A stretch of DNA of 64,000 nt from the NCBI GenBank assembly GCA_031629035.1, contig JAVLUG010000010.1, positions 62,001 to 126,000 of the forward strand, given 5' to 3'. The stretch is from MVYY01 sp012517575 (GTDB lineage: Bacteria > Bacteroidota > Bacteroidia > Bacteroidales > Paludibacteraceae). The notes beneath the pieces are model-generated. The model did no database searches and was not told where the DNA came from. It saw only the letters and a list, made by a program, of their open reading frames with translations. This document shows, in pieces, positions 52,679-61,577 of this stretch. Position 1 is the stretch's first letter, and the number at the start of each line of letters is the position of its first letter. The translations under genes were made by a program, and so were the position numbers.

Positions 52679-53320
52679 TTATTTCTGCTCCGTTTTACTT
52701 ATCGGAGACGCACCGGAATTGGCATCCTGAGCTTTAGGAGCGTTGGAATTGCCGGCATAAGCCCGATAAGCTTTGTTTACTGCCTCAAGGAAAGCTCTCG
52801 AACTGATGGTAGCTGCGGTGATTGCATCAATTTCTCCTCCATCCTTACTGACAGAAAGATTGTTAATGGCCGGATTTTTTCCACGAATATCCCGCTTCCC
52901 GTTGGGTGTTTTAAACCAATCTGTCATTTTACTTCCCAATCCGGGTGTTTCTTTTTGTTCCAGAACCGAATAATTGATGATATTTCCGTTTCGGTCAAAA
53001 CCCACCATCAGTTTAATATCTCCGGCAAAACCTTTTTTTGAATTGGTCTCAACTGCCGCGCCGACAAACACGTTGTTTTTATCGTAAGCCTTATAGACAT
53101 TCAACGTATCGCCCGCACTGACAGGAATTTTTTCTGTAGCACCCAAATGGTCAAACTTTGGCAAAACTTCCTTAATGGCATTTTCCTGCTTGGCATTTTT
53201 TGATTTTTCTATCGGTTCTTTTGTCAATGTATAAACCGACCCTAAAGTGAGGGCGGAAAAAACTGAAATCGACAACAGCGAGATCAGCATATTTTTAAAA
53301 GAAGAAGTGAGTTTTTTCAT
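52679..53320 (-). CDS. rnfG: Rnf complex subunit RnfG (FMN-bearing)
   Basis: RnfG is a periplasmic-side subunit with a single N-terminal membrane helix (about 10-30) and a covalently bound FMN. The attachment motif reads TAAT in DAITAATISS, and the flavinylated threonine is probably Thr171. The 213-residue protein has the conserved FVGAAVETNSKKGFAGDI and GLGSKMTDW segments. The ApbE flavin transferase needed for the bond is not in the window. Its start overlaps the rnfD stop by 4 bp. Confidence 0.94.
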   Translation of the reverse strand: MKKLTSSFKNMLISLLSISVFSALTLGSVYTLTKEPIEKSKNAKQENAIKEVLPKFDHLGATEKIPVSAGDTLNVYKAYDKNNVFVGAAVETNSKKGFAGDIKLMVGFDRNGNIINYSVLEQKETPGLGSKMTDWFKTPNGKRDIRGKNPAINNLSVSKDGGEIDAITAATISSRAFLEAVNKAYRAYAGNSNAPKAQDANSGASPISKTEQK

Positions 53321-54282
53321 TTTTTGCGAACCTCTCCAAATCGTTTTGGTTTAATATAAGTATTGATGAGCGGGGTAAAGGCATTCATAATAAGTATGGC
53401 GAACGATACGCCTTCGGGATACGAACCGAACAATCTTATTACAACCGTAATAACACCAATGCCAATGCCATAAACAAACATTCCGCGTTTTGTCATGGGT
53501 GAAGTTACAAAATCGGTTGCCATAAAAATGGCTCCAAGCATTAGGCCTCCCGTCATTAAATGAACCAGAGGTGAAGCGTAAGTCTGGGGATCAACTAAAT
53601 AAAAAATACCTGTCATAACAAAAACCGTGGACAAAATAGTGATTGGAATATGCCAAGAAATTGTACGACGATAAAGTAAATAAGCAAACCCCAGCAACAA
53701 AGCCAAAGTTGAAACCTCACCCATAGAGCCGCCCATGTTTCCGATAAACATATCCAATGCAGAAGGAATATTTTCCAAATGCTCTTTCAATGCAGTTAGT
53801 GCCGTAGCAGAAGTTTCGGCATCCATATAGGCAGGATTGAAAGGAATGGGACGAGGCCATGAAGTCATTTGAACGGGAAAGGAAATCAACAAAAAAACGC
53901 GACCAACCAATGCCGGATTAAAAGGATTATTACCCAGCCCGCCAAAACTCATTTTCCCGACTCCAATTGCCACCAAAGCCCCTATGATTACAATCCATAT
54001 TGGAAGATTGGACGGTAAATTAAAAGCAAGCAACAAACCGGTTACAATAGCTGAGCAGTCTGTAATGGTCTTTTCGCCCTTCAAGATGAAATTCTGAATC
54101 AGGTATTCAAAAAGTACGCAGGACAAAACAGACGTCGCACTCACTATCAATGCTCCTACTCCAAAATAGTACAATGCCACCAAATAAGCAGGAATGAGAG
54201 CGATTAAAACACTTTTCATTTCTTTTTGGATGGAATTTCCACTATGCACATGCGGAGAAGGCGATACAACTAATTTATTCAT
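53317..54282 (-). CDS. rnfD: Rnf complex subunit RnfD (FMN-bearing)
   Basis: RnfD is a multi-helix membrane subunit with covalent FMN. The 321-residue protein has about eight to ten transmembrane helices; the flavinylation motif is TSATALT, giving Thr160 as the probable site. Family landmarks GNNPFNPALVGRVFL and GVITVVIRLFGSYPEGVSFAIL are present. It starts 18 bp after rnfC and overlaps rnfG. Confidence 0.95.
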   Translation of the reverse strand: MNKLVVSPSPHVHSGNSIQKEMKSVLIALIPAYLVALYYFGVGALIVSATSVLSCVLFEYLIQNFILKGEKTITDCSAIVTGLLLAFNLPSNLPIWIVIIGALVAIGVGKMSFGGLGNNPFNPALVGRVFLLISFPVQMTSWPRPIPFNPAYMDAETSATALTALKEHLENIPSALDMFIGNMGGSMGEVSTLALLLGFAYLLYRRTISWHIPITILSTVFVMTGIFYLVDPQTYASPLVHLMTGGLMLGAIFMATDFVTSPMTKRGMFVYGIGIGVITVVIRLFGSYPEGVSFAILIMNAFTPLINTYIKPKRFGEVRKK

Positions 54283-54300
54283 AAAAATTTAATATTTTTC

Positions 54301-55638
54301 TTACAATTGTTGAACTTTTCGACTCCTAATCAATTCGCCAACCTTTAATTTTCCATAACGGATATAATCGACCAATGGCCGGTTGGAAGGGCACACATAA
54401 CTGCACGAACCGCATTCAATGCAATCCATCACTCTATTTTGTTCAAGTTCATCCAACAAGTTTTTTTCACTCCTGTTCATCAACAAATAAGGTTCAAGTC
54501 CCATAGGACAATGGAATACACACTTCGCACAACGGATGCAGTTTTGCACTTTTCCCCTTCCCGATTCGGAAGAAGGAATAAACAAAACAGCAGCCGTTCC
54601 TTTTGCCACAGAAATTTCCAAATTTGGAAGAGCCCGTCCCATCATTGGCCCTCCGGCAACAATTTTTCCAGTATCTTCAGGTATTCCTCCTGTTTTTTCT
54701 ACCACATGTGAAAGAGGAGTTCCCACACGCACCCAATAATTTCCGGGCTCAGGAACAGATTTTCCGGTTACGGTAATAACTCTTTCTATAAGTGGCTTGT
54801 TCTTTTGAACTGCTTCATAAACGGCAAAGGTTGTGGCAACATTTTGTACAATTGCTCCAACATCAATCGGCAATCCTCCACTTGGAACTTCTCTGCCTGT
54901 CAATGCCTGAATCAACTGTTTCTCGCTGCCTTGAGGATATTTTACCTTTAATGGAATCACTTCAACCCCTTCAACCGTTTTTGCCCATTTTTCAATATTG
55001 AGAATAGCATCCGGTTTATTTGCTTCTATTCCTACTAAAGCCCTTTTTACCTGAATGGCTTTCATCAAAATAGTAATTCCAATAATTATTTCCTCACCCT
55101 TTTCGAGCATCAACTGATGATCGCAAGTAAGATACGGTTCACATTCAGCACCATTAATTATTAATACTTCTGCCTTTTTACCAGCAGGTACCGACAACTT
55201 AACATGAGTTGGGAAAGTGGCACCACCTAAACCGACGATTCCCGATTCGGCAATTTTTTTTATTATCTCTGAAGATTCCAAATCGCAGGTTCTTTTAACT
55301 TTTGGAGTCAAATCAATAGTTTCGAGCCAATCATCGCCAATCACGTCGATAAAAACAGCGGGATTCTTATATCCGAAAGCATCCAGCGCATTATCTATTT
55401 TCACAACTTTTCCAGAAACAGAAGAATGCACATTTGCAGAAACGAAACCATCTGCGCGGCCAATCAGCTGACCCACTTTCACCATATCGCCTTTGGCCAC
55501 TTCAGGAATACTTGGTTTCCCTGAATAATGACGTAACGGAATGACTACCTGCTTGGGCAATGAAATTACTTCGGTCTTTTTTCCGGCCGAGAATTTACAT
55601 TCTTCAGGATGTATGCCGCCCATTTTAAAAGTTTTCAT
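54301..55638 (-). CDS. rnfC: Rnf complex subunit RnfC
   Basis: RnfC carries the NADH site and two [4Fe-4S] centres. The 445-residue protein begins with an RnfC N-domain (GGIHPEECK), has a Rossmann-like GLGGATFPTHVKL segment near NADH/FMN, and ends with cysteine clusters CIRCAKCVFHCP and CIECGSCSYVCP. It lies 49 bp after rnfB. In some relatives RnfC has a long C-terminal repeat tail; here it does not. Confidence 0.95.
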   Translation of the reverse strand: MKTFKMGGIHPEECKFSAGKKTEVISLPKQVVIPLRHYSGKPSIPEVAKGDMVKVGQLIGRADGFVSANVHSSVSGKVVKIDNALDAFGYKNPAVFIDVIGDDWLETIDLTPKVKRTCDLESSEIIKKIAESGIVGLGGATFPTHVKLSVPAGKKAEVLIINGAECEPYLTCDHQLMLEKGEEIIIGITILMKAIQVKRALVGIEANKPDAILNIEKWAKTVEGVEVIPLKVKYPQGSEKQLIQALTGREVPSGGLPIDVGAIVQNVATTFAVYEAVQKNKPLIERVITVTGKSVPEPGNYWVRVGTPLSHVVEKTGGIPEDTGKIVAGGPMMGRALPNLEISVAKGTAAVLFIPSSESGRGKVQNCIRCAKCVFHCPMGLEPYLLMNRSEKNLLDELEQNRVMDCIECGSCSYVCPSNRPLVDYIRYGKLKVGELIRSRKVQQL

Positions 55639-55687
55639 GAAAATATTGATAAATTATACACTCAGTTAACTTTTTAATAAAAACACA

Positions 55688-56551
55688 TTAGCCATTCAAT
55701 ACTACATTGGAAGTTTCTTCAACTTTTGGCTTACGGGGAGGAAAATTTAACTCCAAAATGGAATTTGTTGGACATACTTCCACACATTTGCGACACAAAG
55801 TACATTTTTTATCGTCGATATAAGCCAGATTGTTATGTATGCTGATAGCATCGTAAGCACATACGTTGAAACACTTGGAACAACCGATGCAAGCAACATC
55901 GCAAACTTTTTTGTTTACTGCCCCTTTATCCTGATTTACACAGTTTACGTAAATTCTGCGTGATTTATGTCCTTTTTTTCGCAGTTGAATGATATTTTTT
56001 GGACAAGCCTTGACACAAGCTCCACAAGCAGTACATTTTTCTTCATCTACTTCGGGCAAAAGTGTTATCGGATTGATATGAATGGCATCGAAAGTGCAGG
56101 AATTTTCGCAATCACCATAACCCAAACATCCCCACGAACAATCGGTCTCTCCTCCATAAAGGTTATGAACAATGGCACAGGATTTCACCCCATCGTAACG
56201 ATTGGTTCGTTCTCTGTGTTCACAACTTCCACCACATCGAACGACAGCAATAAGCGGCTCGACGGGCATGGCAGTTTTTCCCAAAATATTGGCTACCTTT
56301 TCCATTGTTGGCATTCCTCCTACAGGGCAAGCCAAGTTTTCCAAAGAATCGGCCTTTACACATGCTGCCGCAAAAGCCCGACAACCAGGAAAACCACAAC
56401 CTCCGCAATTTGCTCCCGGCAATGCAGCTTCCACTTCCTCAATTCTCGAATCTTCCTCAACCTGAAATTTTTGGGAAATAAAATATAAAATAATGGCCGA
56501 CACAGCGCCAATTCCTCCTAACGAAAGTACTGAAACTAATATTAAATTCAT
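55688..56551 (-). CDS. rnfB: Rnf complex subunit RnfB (ferredoxin domain)
   Basis: RnfB accepts electrons from reduced ferredoxin. The 287-residue protein has one N-terminal membrane helix (about 3-25), a GANCGGCGFPGC motif near residue 47 with the linked cysteines of the NqrF-like cluster, and four-cysteine ferredoxin motifs CTACGACVKACP, CIGCSKCFNVC and CTLCRKCVEVCP. It begins 63 bp after rseC. Confidence 0.95.
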   Translation of the reverse strand: MNLILVSVLSLGGIGAVSAIILYFISQKFQVEEDSRIEEVEAALPGANCGGCGFPGCRAFAAACVKADSLENLACPVGGMPTMEKVANILGKTAMPVEPLIAVVRCGGSCEHRERTNRYDGVKSCAIVHNLYGGETDCSWGCLGYGDCENSCTFDAIHINPITLLPEVDEEKCTACGACVKACPKNIIQLRKKGHKSRRIYVNCVNQDKGAVNKKVCDVACIGCSKCFNVCAYDAISIHNNLAYIDDKKCTLCRKCVEVCPTNSILELNFPPRKPKVEETSNVVLNG

Positions 56552-56614
56552 TTTTTGTTTTTCCTGATATTTCCAATTCTTTTTATAAAAAAATCCTTAT
56601 TCGGCCTTATCTTT

Positions 56615-57034
56615 TCATAAGGATATTTCTTTCTTGATATGAAATTCAAATTTGCTTTTTAACTTTTTATTGAACAACGAAAGTATCAAATAATAGGGTA
56701 TCAAAACTGAAAGAGCTATCAGCCCTGCTACAGCCTCATTTTTCATGAAAAAGCTCAAAATAAATAGTAAGAGAAAAACAAGTAATAAAGGCAAAACAAA
56801 AGCTATCAACACCGCCTGCAAGCCAATAGAACTGCTTCCATAAACTATAACTTCATCTCCTTCGCGAATGGAATGGTCGTCAACTAAAACCTCAACCACT
56901 TTTTCCTGTTGATCACTCATCGTGCAGGCACTTTTGGCATGACAAGCACTACAAGCCGACTGCTGCACAATAAGAATTTGAGCTTTATTTCCCTCGATAT
57001 GCTGAACTATTCCGGTATGTTCAATTTGCTGCAT
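56615..57034 (-). CDS. RseC/SoxR-reducing family membrane protein
   Basis: The 139-residue protein has a cysteine-rich N-terminal segment (SACSACHAKSACTM, four cysteines) followed by two membrane helices (about 74-96 and 99-122). The family, RseC or RsxC-associated, is commonly the first gene of Rnf operons; its role in Bacteroidota is uncertain. It leads the run rseC-rnfB-C-D-G-E-A. Confidence 0.88.
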   Translation of the reverse strand: MQQIEHTGIVQHIEGNKAQILIVQQSACSACHAKSACTMSDQQEKVVEVLVDDHSIREGDEVIVYGSSSIGLQAVLIAFVLPLLLVFLLLFILSFFMKNEAVAGLIALSVLIPYYLILSLFNKKLKSKFEFHIKKEISL

Positions 57035-57146
57035 TCTCCTTATTTGTTTGAAAAATTTTCCGACAATTTAATTTAAAGTTGAAACAAATTATCCGTGTTA
57101 CAATTATTTCTCCGCTCATCCAAAATTTGTTCAGCAATACTTCGCA

Positions 57147-57173
57147 CAAAATTACTTGTTTTGAGCAAAAATA
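57147..57173 (-). promoter_or_regulatory. Possible -7 boxes of the rnf operon
   Basis: The minus strand reads TAATTTTG (57147-57154) and TATTTTTG (57166-57173), both TAnnTTTG matches about 110-140 bp before rseC. Neither has a properly spaced -33 box. Treat as weak. Confidence 0.25.
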
Positions 57174-57282
57174 ACCCATTGTTAATATTATTTTGTTTTC
57201 ATTTAAGAAAATTGAACTTTGCGCTTGACATTTCGCATATTGATTCAGCTCATAAAATTAACTGAATTTTAAATTTATCGAT

Positions 57283-57290
57283 TATCTTTG
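57283..57290 (+). promoter_or_regulatory. -7 box of the FAD oxidoreductase gene
   Basis: TATCTTTG is a full TAnnTTTG match 29 bp before the ATG at 57319. The -33 region has no TTTG. It is divergent from the rnf operon. Confidence 0.45.
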
Positions 57291-57318
57291 TAAAATAACT
57301 TTACTTTATGACATCAAT

Positions 57319-58890
57319 ATGCACAAAGAAATACAATTTGCTTTAACACCCGAGAAAGCTGAAAAGAAGGAAAATTTAGAAAAAGAAATCACCGAAATCT
57401 TAAAAATTTCTCCATTACAAATTACCAGTCTCAGAATTTTGCATAAATCGGTTGACGCCCGATCGTACCAGCCAAAAATTAACCTGACAGTAGAAGTTTA
57501 CTGGGATGAAATTCCGCCGGAAAAAGAAAATACAGTATTTAATTATCATTACGTCGGCAATAAACCTTCGGTATTGATAATCGGCTCGGGACCTGCCGGT
57601 CTTTTTGCGTCGCTCAAACTGATTGAACTTGGATTGAAACCCATCATTTTGGAAAGAGGAAAGGAAATTGGACAAAGAAAAATAGATATTGCCACACTTA
57701 ACAGAAACAAGGGAATTGATTCCAACTCTAATTATTGTTTCGGAGAAGGCGGAGCAGGTACTTTTTCAGATGGAAAACTTTACACACGGTCAAAGAAAAA
57801 AGGAAATGTTCGACATGTTTTGGAAGTTTTTCATTTTCATGGCGCCGACGAAAAAATACTTTACGAAGCCCATCCCCATATTGGTTCGGATAAGTTGCCG
57901 GTGATTGTCGAAAATATTTGCAAAACCATTCGGGATTGTGGTGGCGAAATCCATTACGGGCAAAAAATGACCGAAATAATAATCGATGACGGGAAAGTGA
58001 AAGGATGCAAAACATCCGATGGAAACATTTTTGAATCCCAAGCCATAATTTTAGCTACCGGTCATTCTGCCCACGACGTTTATCAAATGCTTTACGACCA
58101 AAACATCCTACTCGAAAATAAAGGTTTTGCAATGGGCGTGAGAGTAGAACATCCTCAGGAATTGATTGACAGTATTCAGTATCATCGAAAAAACCGTGGC
58201 GAATATCTACCACCTGCAACCTATCAATTGGTAGAGCAAATCGATGGTCGTGGTGTTTATTCATTTTGCATGTGTCCGGGTGGCCACATTGTTCCCGCAA
58301 TGAGCAGGGAAAAAGAAATTGTTGTTAATGGCATGTCTCCGTCGAAACGAAATTCTCCTTTTGCAAATTCCGGCATTGTAGTAGAAATCAGACCGGAAGA
58401 TATTCCAAGTAATTTTCAACAATTTGGTGTTTTATCCGGGTTAAAATTTCAGCAATTTGTTGAAAATATGGCTTACACCAACAATGGAAATTTGGGTCTC
58501 ACGGCGCCAGCACAAAGATTGTCCGATTTTGTAAGAGGAAAACTTTCTGCCGATTTGCCTGCCGCCTCCTATCTTCCGGGTTTGATTTCTTCGCCCCTTC
58601 ACTTTTGGTTACCATCGGACCTGAGCAGGCGGTTGCAGGAAGGATTCAAAAAATTTGACAAAAAAATGCATGGATTTCTTACCAACGAAGCCATAGCGGT
58701 AGGCGTTGAATCACGGTCATCGTCTCCAGTCAGAATTCCACGCGAACACGATACTTTTCAACATCCTCAGGTAAAAGGACTTTTCCCCTGCGGTGAAGGC
58801 TCAGGTTATGCAGGAGGAATAACTTCATCTGCCATTGATGGAGAAAATGTTGCAGTAGCTGTTTTTCAAAGTAATTTATGCAATAAATAA
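57319..58890 (+). CDS. FAD-dependent dehydrogenase (COG2509 type)
   Basis: The 523-residue protein has a short N-terminal domain with alternating charge, then an FAD/NAD-binding Rossmann fold starting VLIIGSGPAGLFASLKL (about 92-108), a second characteristic FGEGGAGTFSDGKLYTR motif, and a C-terminal GEGSGYAGGITSSAIDG flavin segment. Members are uncharacterised but conserved dehydrogenases; the electron acceptor is unknown. It is divergent from the Rnf operon. Confidence 0.9.
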   Translation: MHKEIQFALTPEKAEKKENLEKEITEILKISPLQITSLRILHKSVDARSYQPKINLTVEVYWDEIPPEKENTVFNYHYVGNKPSVLIIGSGPAGLFASLKLIELGLKPIILERGKEIGQRKIDIATLNRNKGIDSNSNYCFGEGGAGTFSDGKLYTRSKKKGNVRHVLEVFHFHGADEKILYEAHPHIGSDKLPVIVENICKTIRDCGGEIHYGQKMTEIIIDDGKVKGCKTSDGNIFESQAIILATGHSAHDVYQMLYDQNILLENKGFAMGVRVEHPQELIDSIQYHRKNRGEYLPPATYQLVEQIDGRGVYSFCMCPGGHIVPAMSREKEIVVNGMSPSKRNSPFANSGIVVEIRPEDIPSNFQQFGVLSGLKFQQFVENMAYTNNGNLGLTAPAQRLSDFVRGKLSADLPAASYLPGLISSPLHFWLPSDLSRRLQEGFKKFDKKMHGFLTNEAIAVGVESRSSSPVRIPREHDTFQHPQVKGLFPCGEGSGYAGGITSSAIDGENVAVAVFQSNLCNK

Positions 58891-59027
58891 AAAATTTATT
58901 TCTGATTTTAAGCGTAAAATTTTAACAGGAAAGATAGTTGGTAAACATTCCTGACCAAAAAATTGGAATAAAATTTGTTGAAAATTTCCAAATGTCTTTT
59001 GAATGTTCAACTTCAAAATATTAGAAA

Positions 59028-59414
59028 ATGAAAAAAATAGTGCTTACCCTGATAGGTGTGATTTTCTCAAGCGTTGTATTGCTTGCTCAAATTCCTAAAT
59101 TCATGGAACTTCCGCCGGATGTAAGAGCAAAAACCCATACGGAATGGATGATAAACACTTTAAAACTTAATCCTGATTTTTTTAATAAAATTTATCCCAT
59201 CAACTTGCAATTTGCAAACGAAGTCGAGCCCATCAAATCGGATGGAATAAGCAAGTTTAAAAAAATCAAAATTATAAAAGATGCTGACGGAAAAAGGCTA
59301 AAGGAATTTCGTACTTTTTTGTCAGCCGATCAGGTGGAAACCTATATTCAAAAAAGGAAAGAACTGTTTGAGCAGGAACAAAAAAGGGAAAAAGCAAATA
59401 AAAAAACCACTTAA
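59028..59414 (+). CDS. Small exported protein, Spy/DUF4890-like
   Basis: The 128-residue protein has a signal peptide (MKKIVLTLIGVIFSS... LLAQ). The mature part is helical and charged, beginning PPDVRAKTHTEWM, with a middle part of the form LNPDFFNKIYPINLQFANEVEPIK and a QVETYIQKRKELFEQE-rich C-terminus. This resembles periplasmic chaperone-like proteins (Spy/CpxP; DUF4890 in Bacteroidota), but no LTxxQ motif is clean. Function inferred weakly. It ends at the bidirectional terminator. Confidence 0.7.
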   Translation: MKKIVLTLIGVIFSSVVLLAQIPKFMELPPDVRAKTHTEWMINTLKLNPDFFNKIYPINLQFANEVEPIKSDGISKFKKIKIIKDADGKRLKEFRTFLSADQVETYIQKRKELFEQEQKREKANKKTT

Positions 59415-59440
59415 AAACCGTCAGTTCAACTTATCACACA

Positions 59441-59486
59441 AAAAAACTGCAGATGAACTTTCTAAAAAATTATCTGCAGTTTTTTT
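59441..59486. terminator. Bidirectional terminator between convergent genes
   Basis: A near-perfect stem (AAAAAACTGCAGAT at 59441-59454 with ATCTGCAGTTTTTT at 59472-59485) has 14 paired bases and a 17-nt loop. It has T-runs in both directions, so it can end both the Spy-like and the DUF3276 messages. Confidence 0.85.
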
Positions 59487-59545
59487 ATTTTGGTTCATTC
59501 AAATCTTCTGACCGAAAAAACAAAAATTTAAAAAATCTGGTCAGA

Positions 59546-59926
59546 TTAGTATTTGAATTTGTCGAAAATATTATCCTCCGATTCGGACGGATCTTCCGGT
59601 TTTTTGTGGGACTCATGAAACTGGTTTGCATAAGGTTCTTCGGGCTGTTGACGTTTGATAAAACCAATAACATCTTCCAATCCTTCTATAAATTTCTCAA
59701 AATCCTGACGATAAAGAAAAATTTTATGCTTTTCGTAAGAAACTTGAGCATCTTCGTCCGATCCCATAACCTTCTTTTTGCTTTCGGTAATAGCCAAGAA
59801 CAAATTGTCACTCTTATTTTTCTTCACATCCAGATAATAAATTCTTTTACCCGCCTTAATTGCTCTGGAATAAACAATTTCATTGCTTTTCTTTTCTAAA
59901 TCGTTGTTTCTCGTTTCGTCTTCCAT
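59546..59926 (-). CDS. DUF3276 (PUR-like) family protein
   Basis: The 126-residue protein contains one PUR-type domain (about 20-95) with the strands EIVYSRAIKAGKRIYYLDVKKN and NLFLAITESKK, then an acidic Pro/Glu-rich C-terminal tail. DUF3276 proteins bind nucleic acid and are restricted to Bacteroidota and relatives. The start is ATG 59926; three upstream codons from a TTG are unlikely. It is convergent with the Spy-like gene. Confidence 0.88.
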   Translation of the reverse strand: MEDETRNNDLEKKSNEIVYSRAIKAGKRIYYLDVKKNKSDNLFLAITESKKKVMGSDEDAQVSYEKHKIFLYRQDFEKFIEGLEDVIGFIKRQQPEEPYANQFHESHKKPEDPSESEDNIFDKFKY

Positions 59927-60135
59927 AATTTTCAACCTCTCCTTTTTAAATTAAAAAATTGTATATCAACTCATTATAAATACAATCCATAAAGTTAATT
60001 TGCTCCAAATTTCCGTATTTTTTTTTAATTAATCAAATAAATTACTCTTTTTCTTTGATTAGCATTAATAAAACATTTCTTTCCCCTTTTGCAAACGGCA
60101 ATCTAACTGCATATTTGAATAAGCAGATACAAATA

Positions 60136-60166
60136 ATTGAAGAAACAAAAAAAATCTTTACCTTTG
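60136..60166 (+). promoter_or_regulatory. Promoter of nusB
   Basis: TTG (60137-60139, in ATTG) and TACCTTTG (60159-60166) are separated by 19 nt. Transcription would start near 60173 and the first ATG downstream, 60199, is the NusB start. The box lies in the region where an upstream reading frame would run, so it supports the shorter protein. Confidence 0.5.
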
Positions 60167-60198
60167 CAGAGAAATTAAATAAGCGTCCACTGAATTTT

Positions 60199-61149
60199 AT
60201 GATCAATCGTATTTTAATTCGGATTAAAATTATTCAAATTTTATACTCCTTCTACAAAAGCGATGGTAAATCTTTACCGTCGGCCGAAAAAGAACTTTTC
60301 CACAGCATCGAAAAAACTTACGACCTTTATTACCATTTACTTCAATTGGCTGTAGAAATTACGCATTACGCCAATTTACGTACCGACGCCAGAAAGAACA
60401 AACTGCGTCCTACGCCAGAAGATTTGAATCCCAACATGCGGTTCGTAGAAAATCGTTATATCGAACAACTGGCATCAAACAAACAACTTAACAAATATAT
60501 TTCCGAACACGGCTTATCATGGTCAAATTATCCCGAAATCGTTAAAAAACTTTACGACGATATTGTAGCTTCCGATTTTTATGCCGAATACATGGAATCT
60601 CCTCTTTCCGATTACGAGGCCGACAAAAATATCTGGAAAAAAATTTACAAAAAAATCATACTTCAAAGTGAAGAACTCGACAATTCCATTGAAGAGCAAA
60701 ACATTTACTGGACCAACGACATTGAACTAGTGGTTAGTTTTATTATTAAAACCATAAAAAGATTCAATGCTGCTACAGGAAGCAACCAGGAACTTTTGCC
60801 GATGTTTAAAGATGAAGAAGACGTGGAATTTGCCAGAAAACTGCTGCAAAACGCCATAAACCACTGTGAAGAATACCGTGAACTGATTGACAAAAACACA
60901 AAAAATTGGGAACTGGACAGAATAGCATTTATGGATATTGTTATTATGCAGGCTGCATTGGCCGAGTTAATGGAATTTCCTGCTATTCCCGTGAATGTTA
61001 CGTTAAACGAATTTATCGAAATTGCCAAAATTTACAGTACCGAAAAAAGTGGAACATTTATCAATGGTGTACTCGATAATATCGTTGGGCAATTAAAAAA
61101 AGAAAATAAATTAATAAAAGTTATAATGCTTAACGAAAACAGAAAATAA
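60199..61149 (+). CDS. nusB: Transcription antitermination factor NusB (with long N-terminal domain)
   Basis: NusB joins the rRNA antitermination complex. The 316-residue protein starts MINRILIRIKIIQILYSFYKS, as in Bacteroidota NusB proteins, which carry an extra N-terminal half before the canonical NusB domain (about residues 195-310; DRIAFMDIVIMQAALAELMEFP is the conserved core). The open frame extends another 48 codons upstream, but a promoter lies there. It is followed 86 bp later by yajC. Confidence 0.93.
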   Translation: MINRILIRIKIIQILYSFYKSDGKSLPSAEKELFHSIEKTYDLYYHLLQLAVEITHYANLRTDARKNKLRPTPEDLNPNMRFVENRYIEQLASNKQLNKYISEHGLSWSNYPEIVKKLYDDIVASDFYAEYMESPLSDYEADKNIWKKIYKKIILQSEELDNSIEEQNIYWTNDIELVVSFIIKTIKRFNAATGSNQELLPMFKDEEDVEFARKLLQNAINHCEEYRELIDKNTKNWELDRIAFMDIVIMQAALAELMEFPAIPVNVTLNEFIEIAKIYSTEKSGTFINGVLDNIVGQLKKENKLIKVIMLNENRK

Positions 61150-61153
61150 TGCT

Positions 61154-61161
61154 TATATTTG
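61154..61161 (+). promoter_or_regulatory. -7 box before yajC
   Basis: TATATTTG matches TAnnTTTG, 5 bp after the nusB stop and about 75 bp before the yajC ATG. The -33 position does not match. yajC and ybbR could also be read through from nusB. Confidence 0.4.
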
Positions 61162-61235
61162 CAAGTGTTTAAAAAAGAAACACTTTACCCTATAAACATT
61201 TTGAAACTTTAAAAAACAATTCAAAACAACTATCT

Positions 61236-61565
61236 ATGAGTTTAGCAACTATTTTATTACAGGCAGCTCCGGCAACTCCGGGAACCGGTGGAGGATACAC
61301 AGGTATTTTAATGCTGATTTTGATTTTTGTGGTATTTTACTTTTTCTTGATTCGTCCTCAGTCAAAACGCCAAAAAGAAATCAAAAAACAGCGCGAAGCA
61401 ATGAAAGCTGGCGACCATGTGATTACTTCAGGTGGTATTTATGGAAGAATAAAAGAAGTTAAAGACACTACCCTGATTATCGAAATTGCTGAAAACGTAA
61501 GGGTAAAAGTCGATAAAAATTCTGTGTTCTTAAGCCCTGAAGACATACAAACACAGGCAAAATAA
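61236..61565 (+). CDS. yajC: Preprotein translocase auxiliary subunit YajC
   Basis: YajC binds the SecDF part of the Sec translocon. The 109-residue protein has one N-terminal membrane helix (GILMLILIFVVFYFFLIRPQ) ending in the conserved RPQ..RQKE pattern, and the cytoplasmic domain KAGDHVITSGGIYGRIKEV. It is 12 bp before ybbR-like, forming the nusB-yajC-ybbR block common in Bacteroidota. Confidence 0.94.
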   Translation: MSLATILLQAAPATPGTGGGYTGILMLILIFVVFYFFLIRPQSKRQKEIKKQREAMKAGDHVITSGGIYGRIKEVKDTTLIIEIAENVRVKVDKNSVFLSPEDIQTQAK

Positions 61566-61577
61566 AAAACGAGTATT

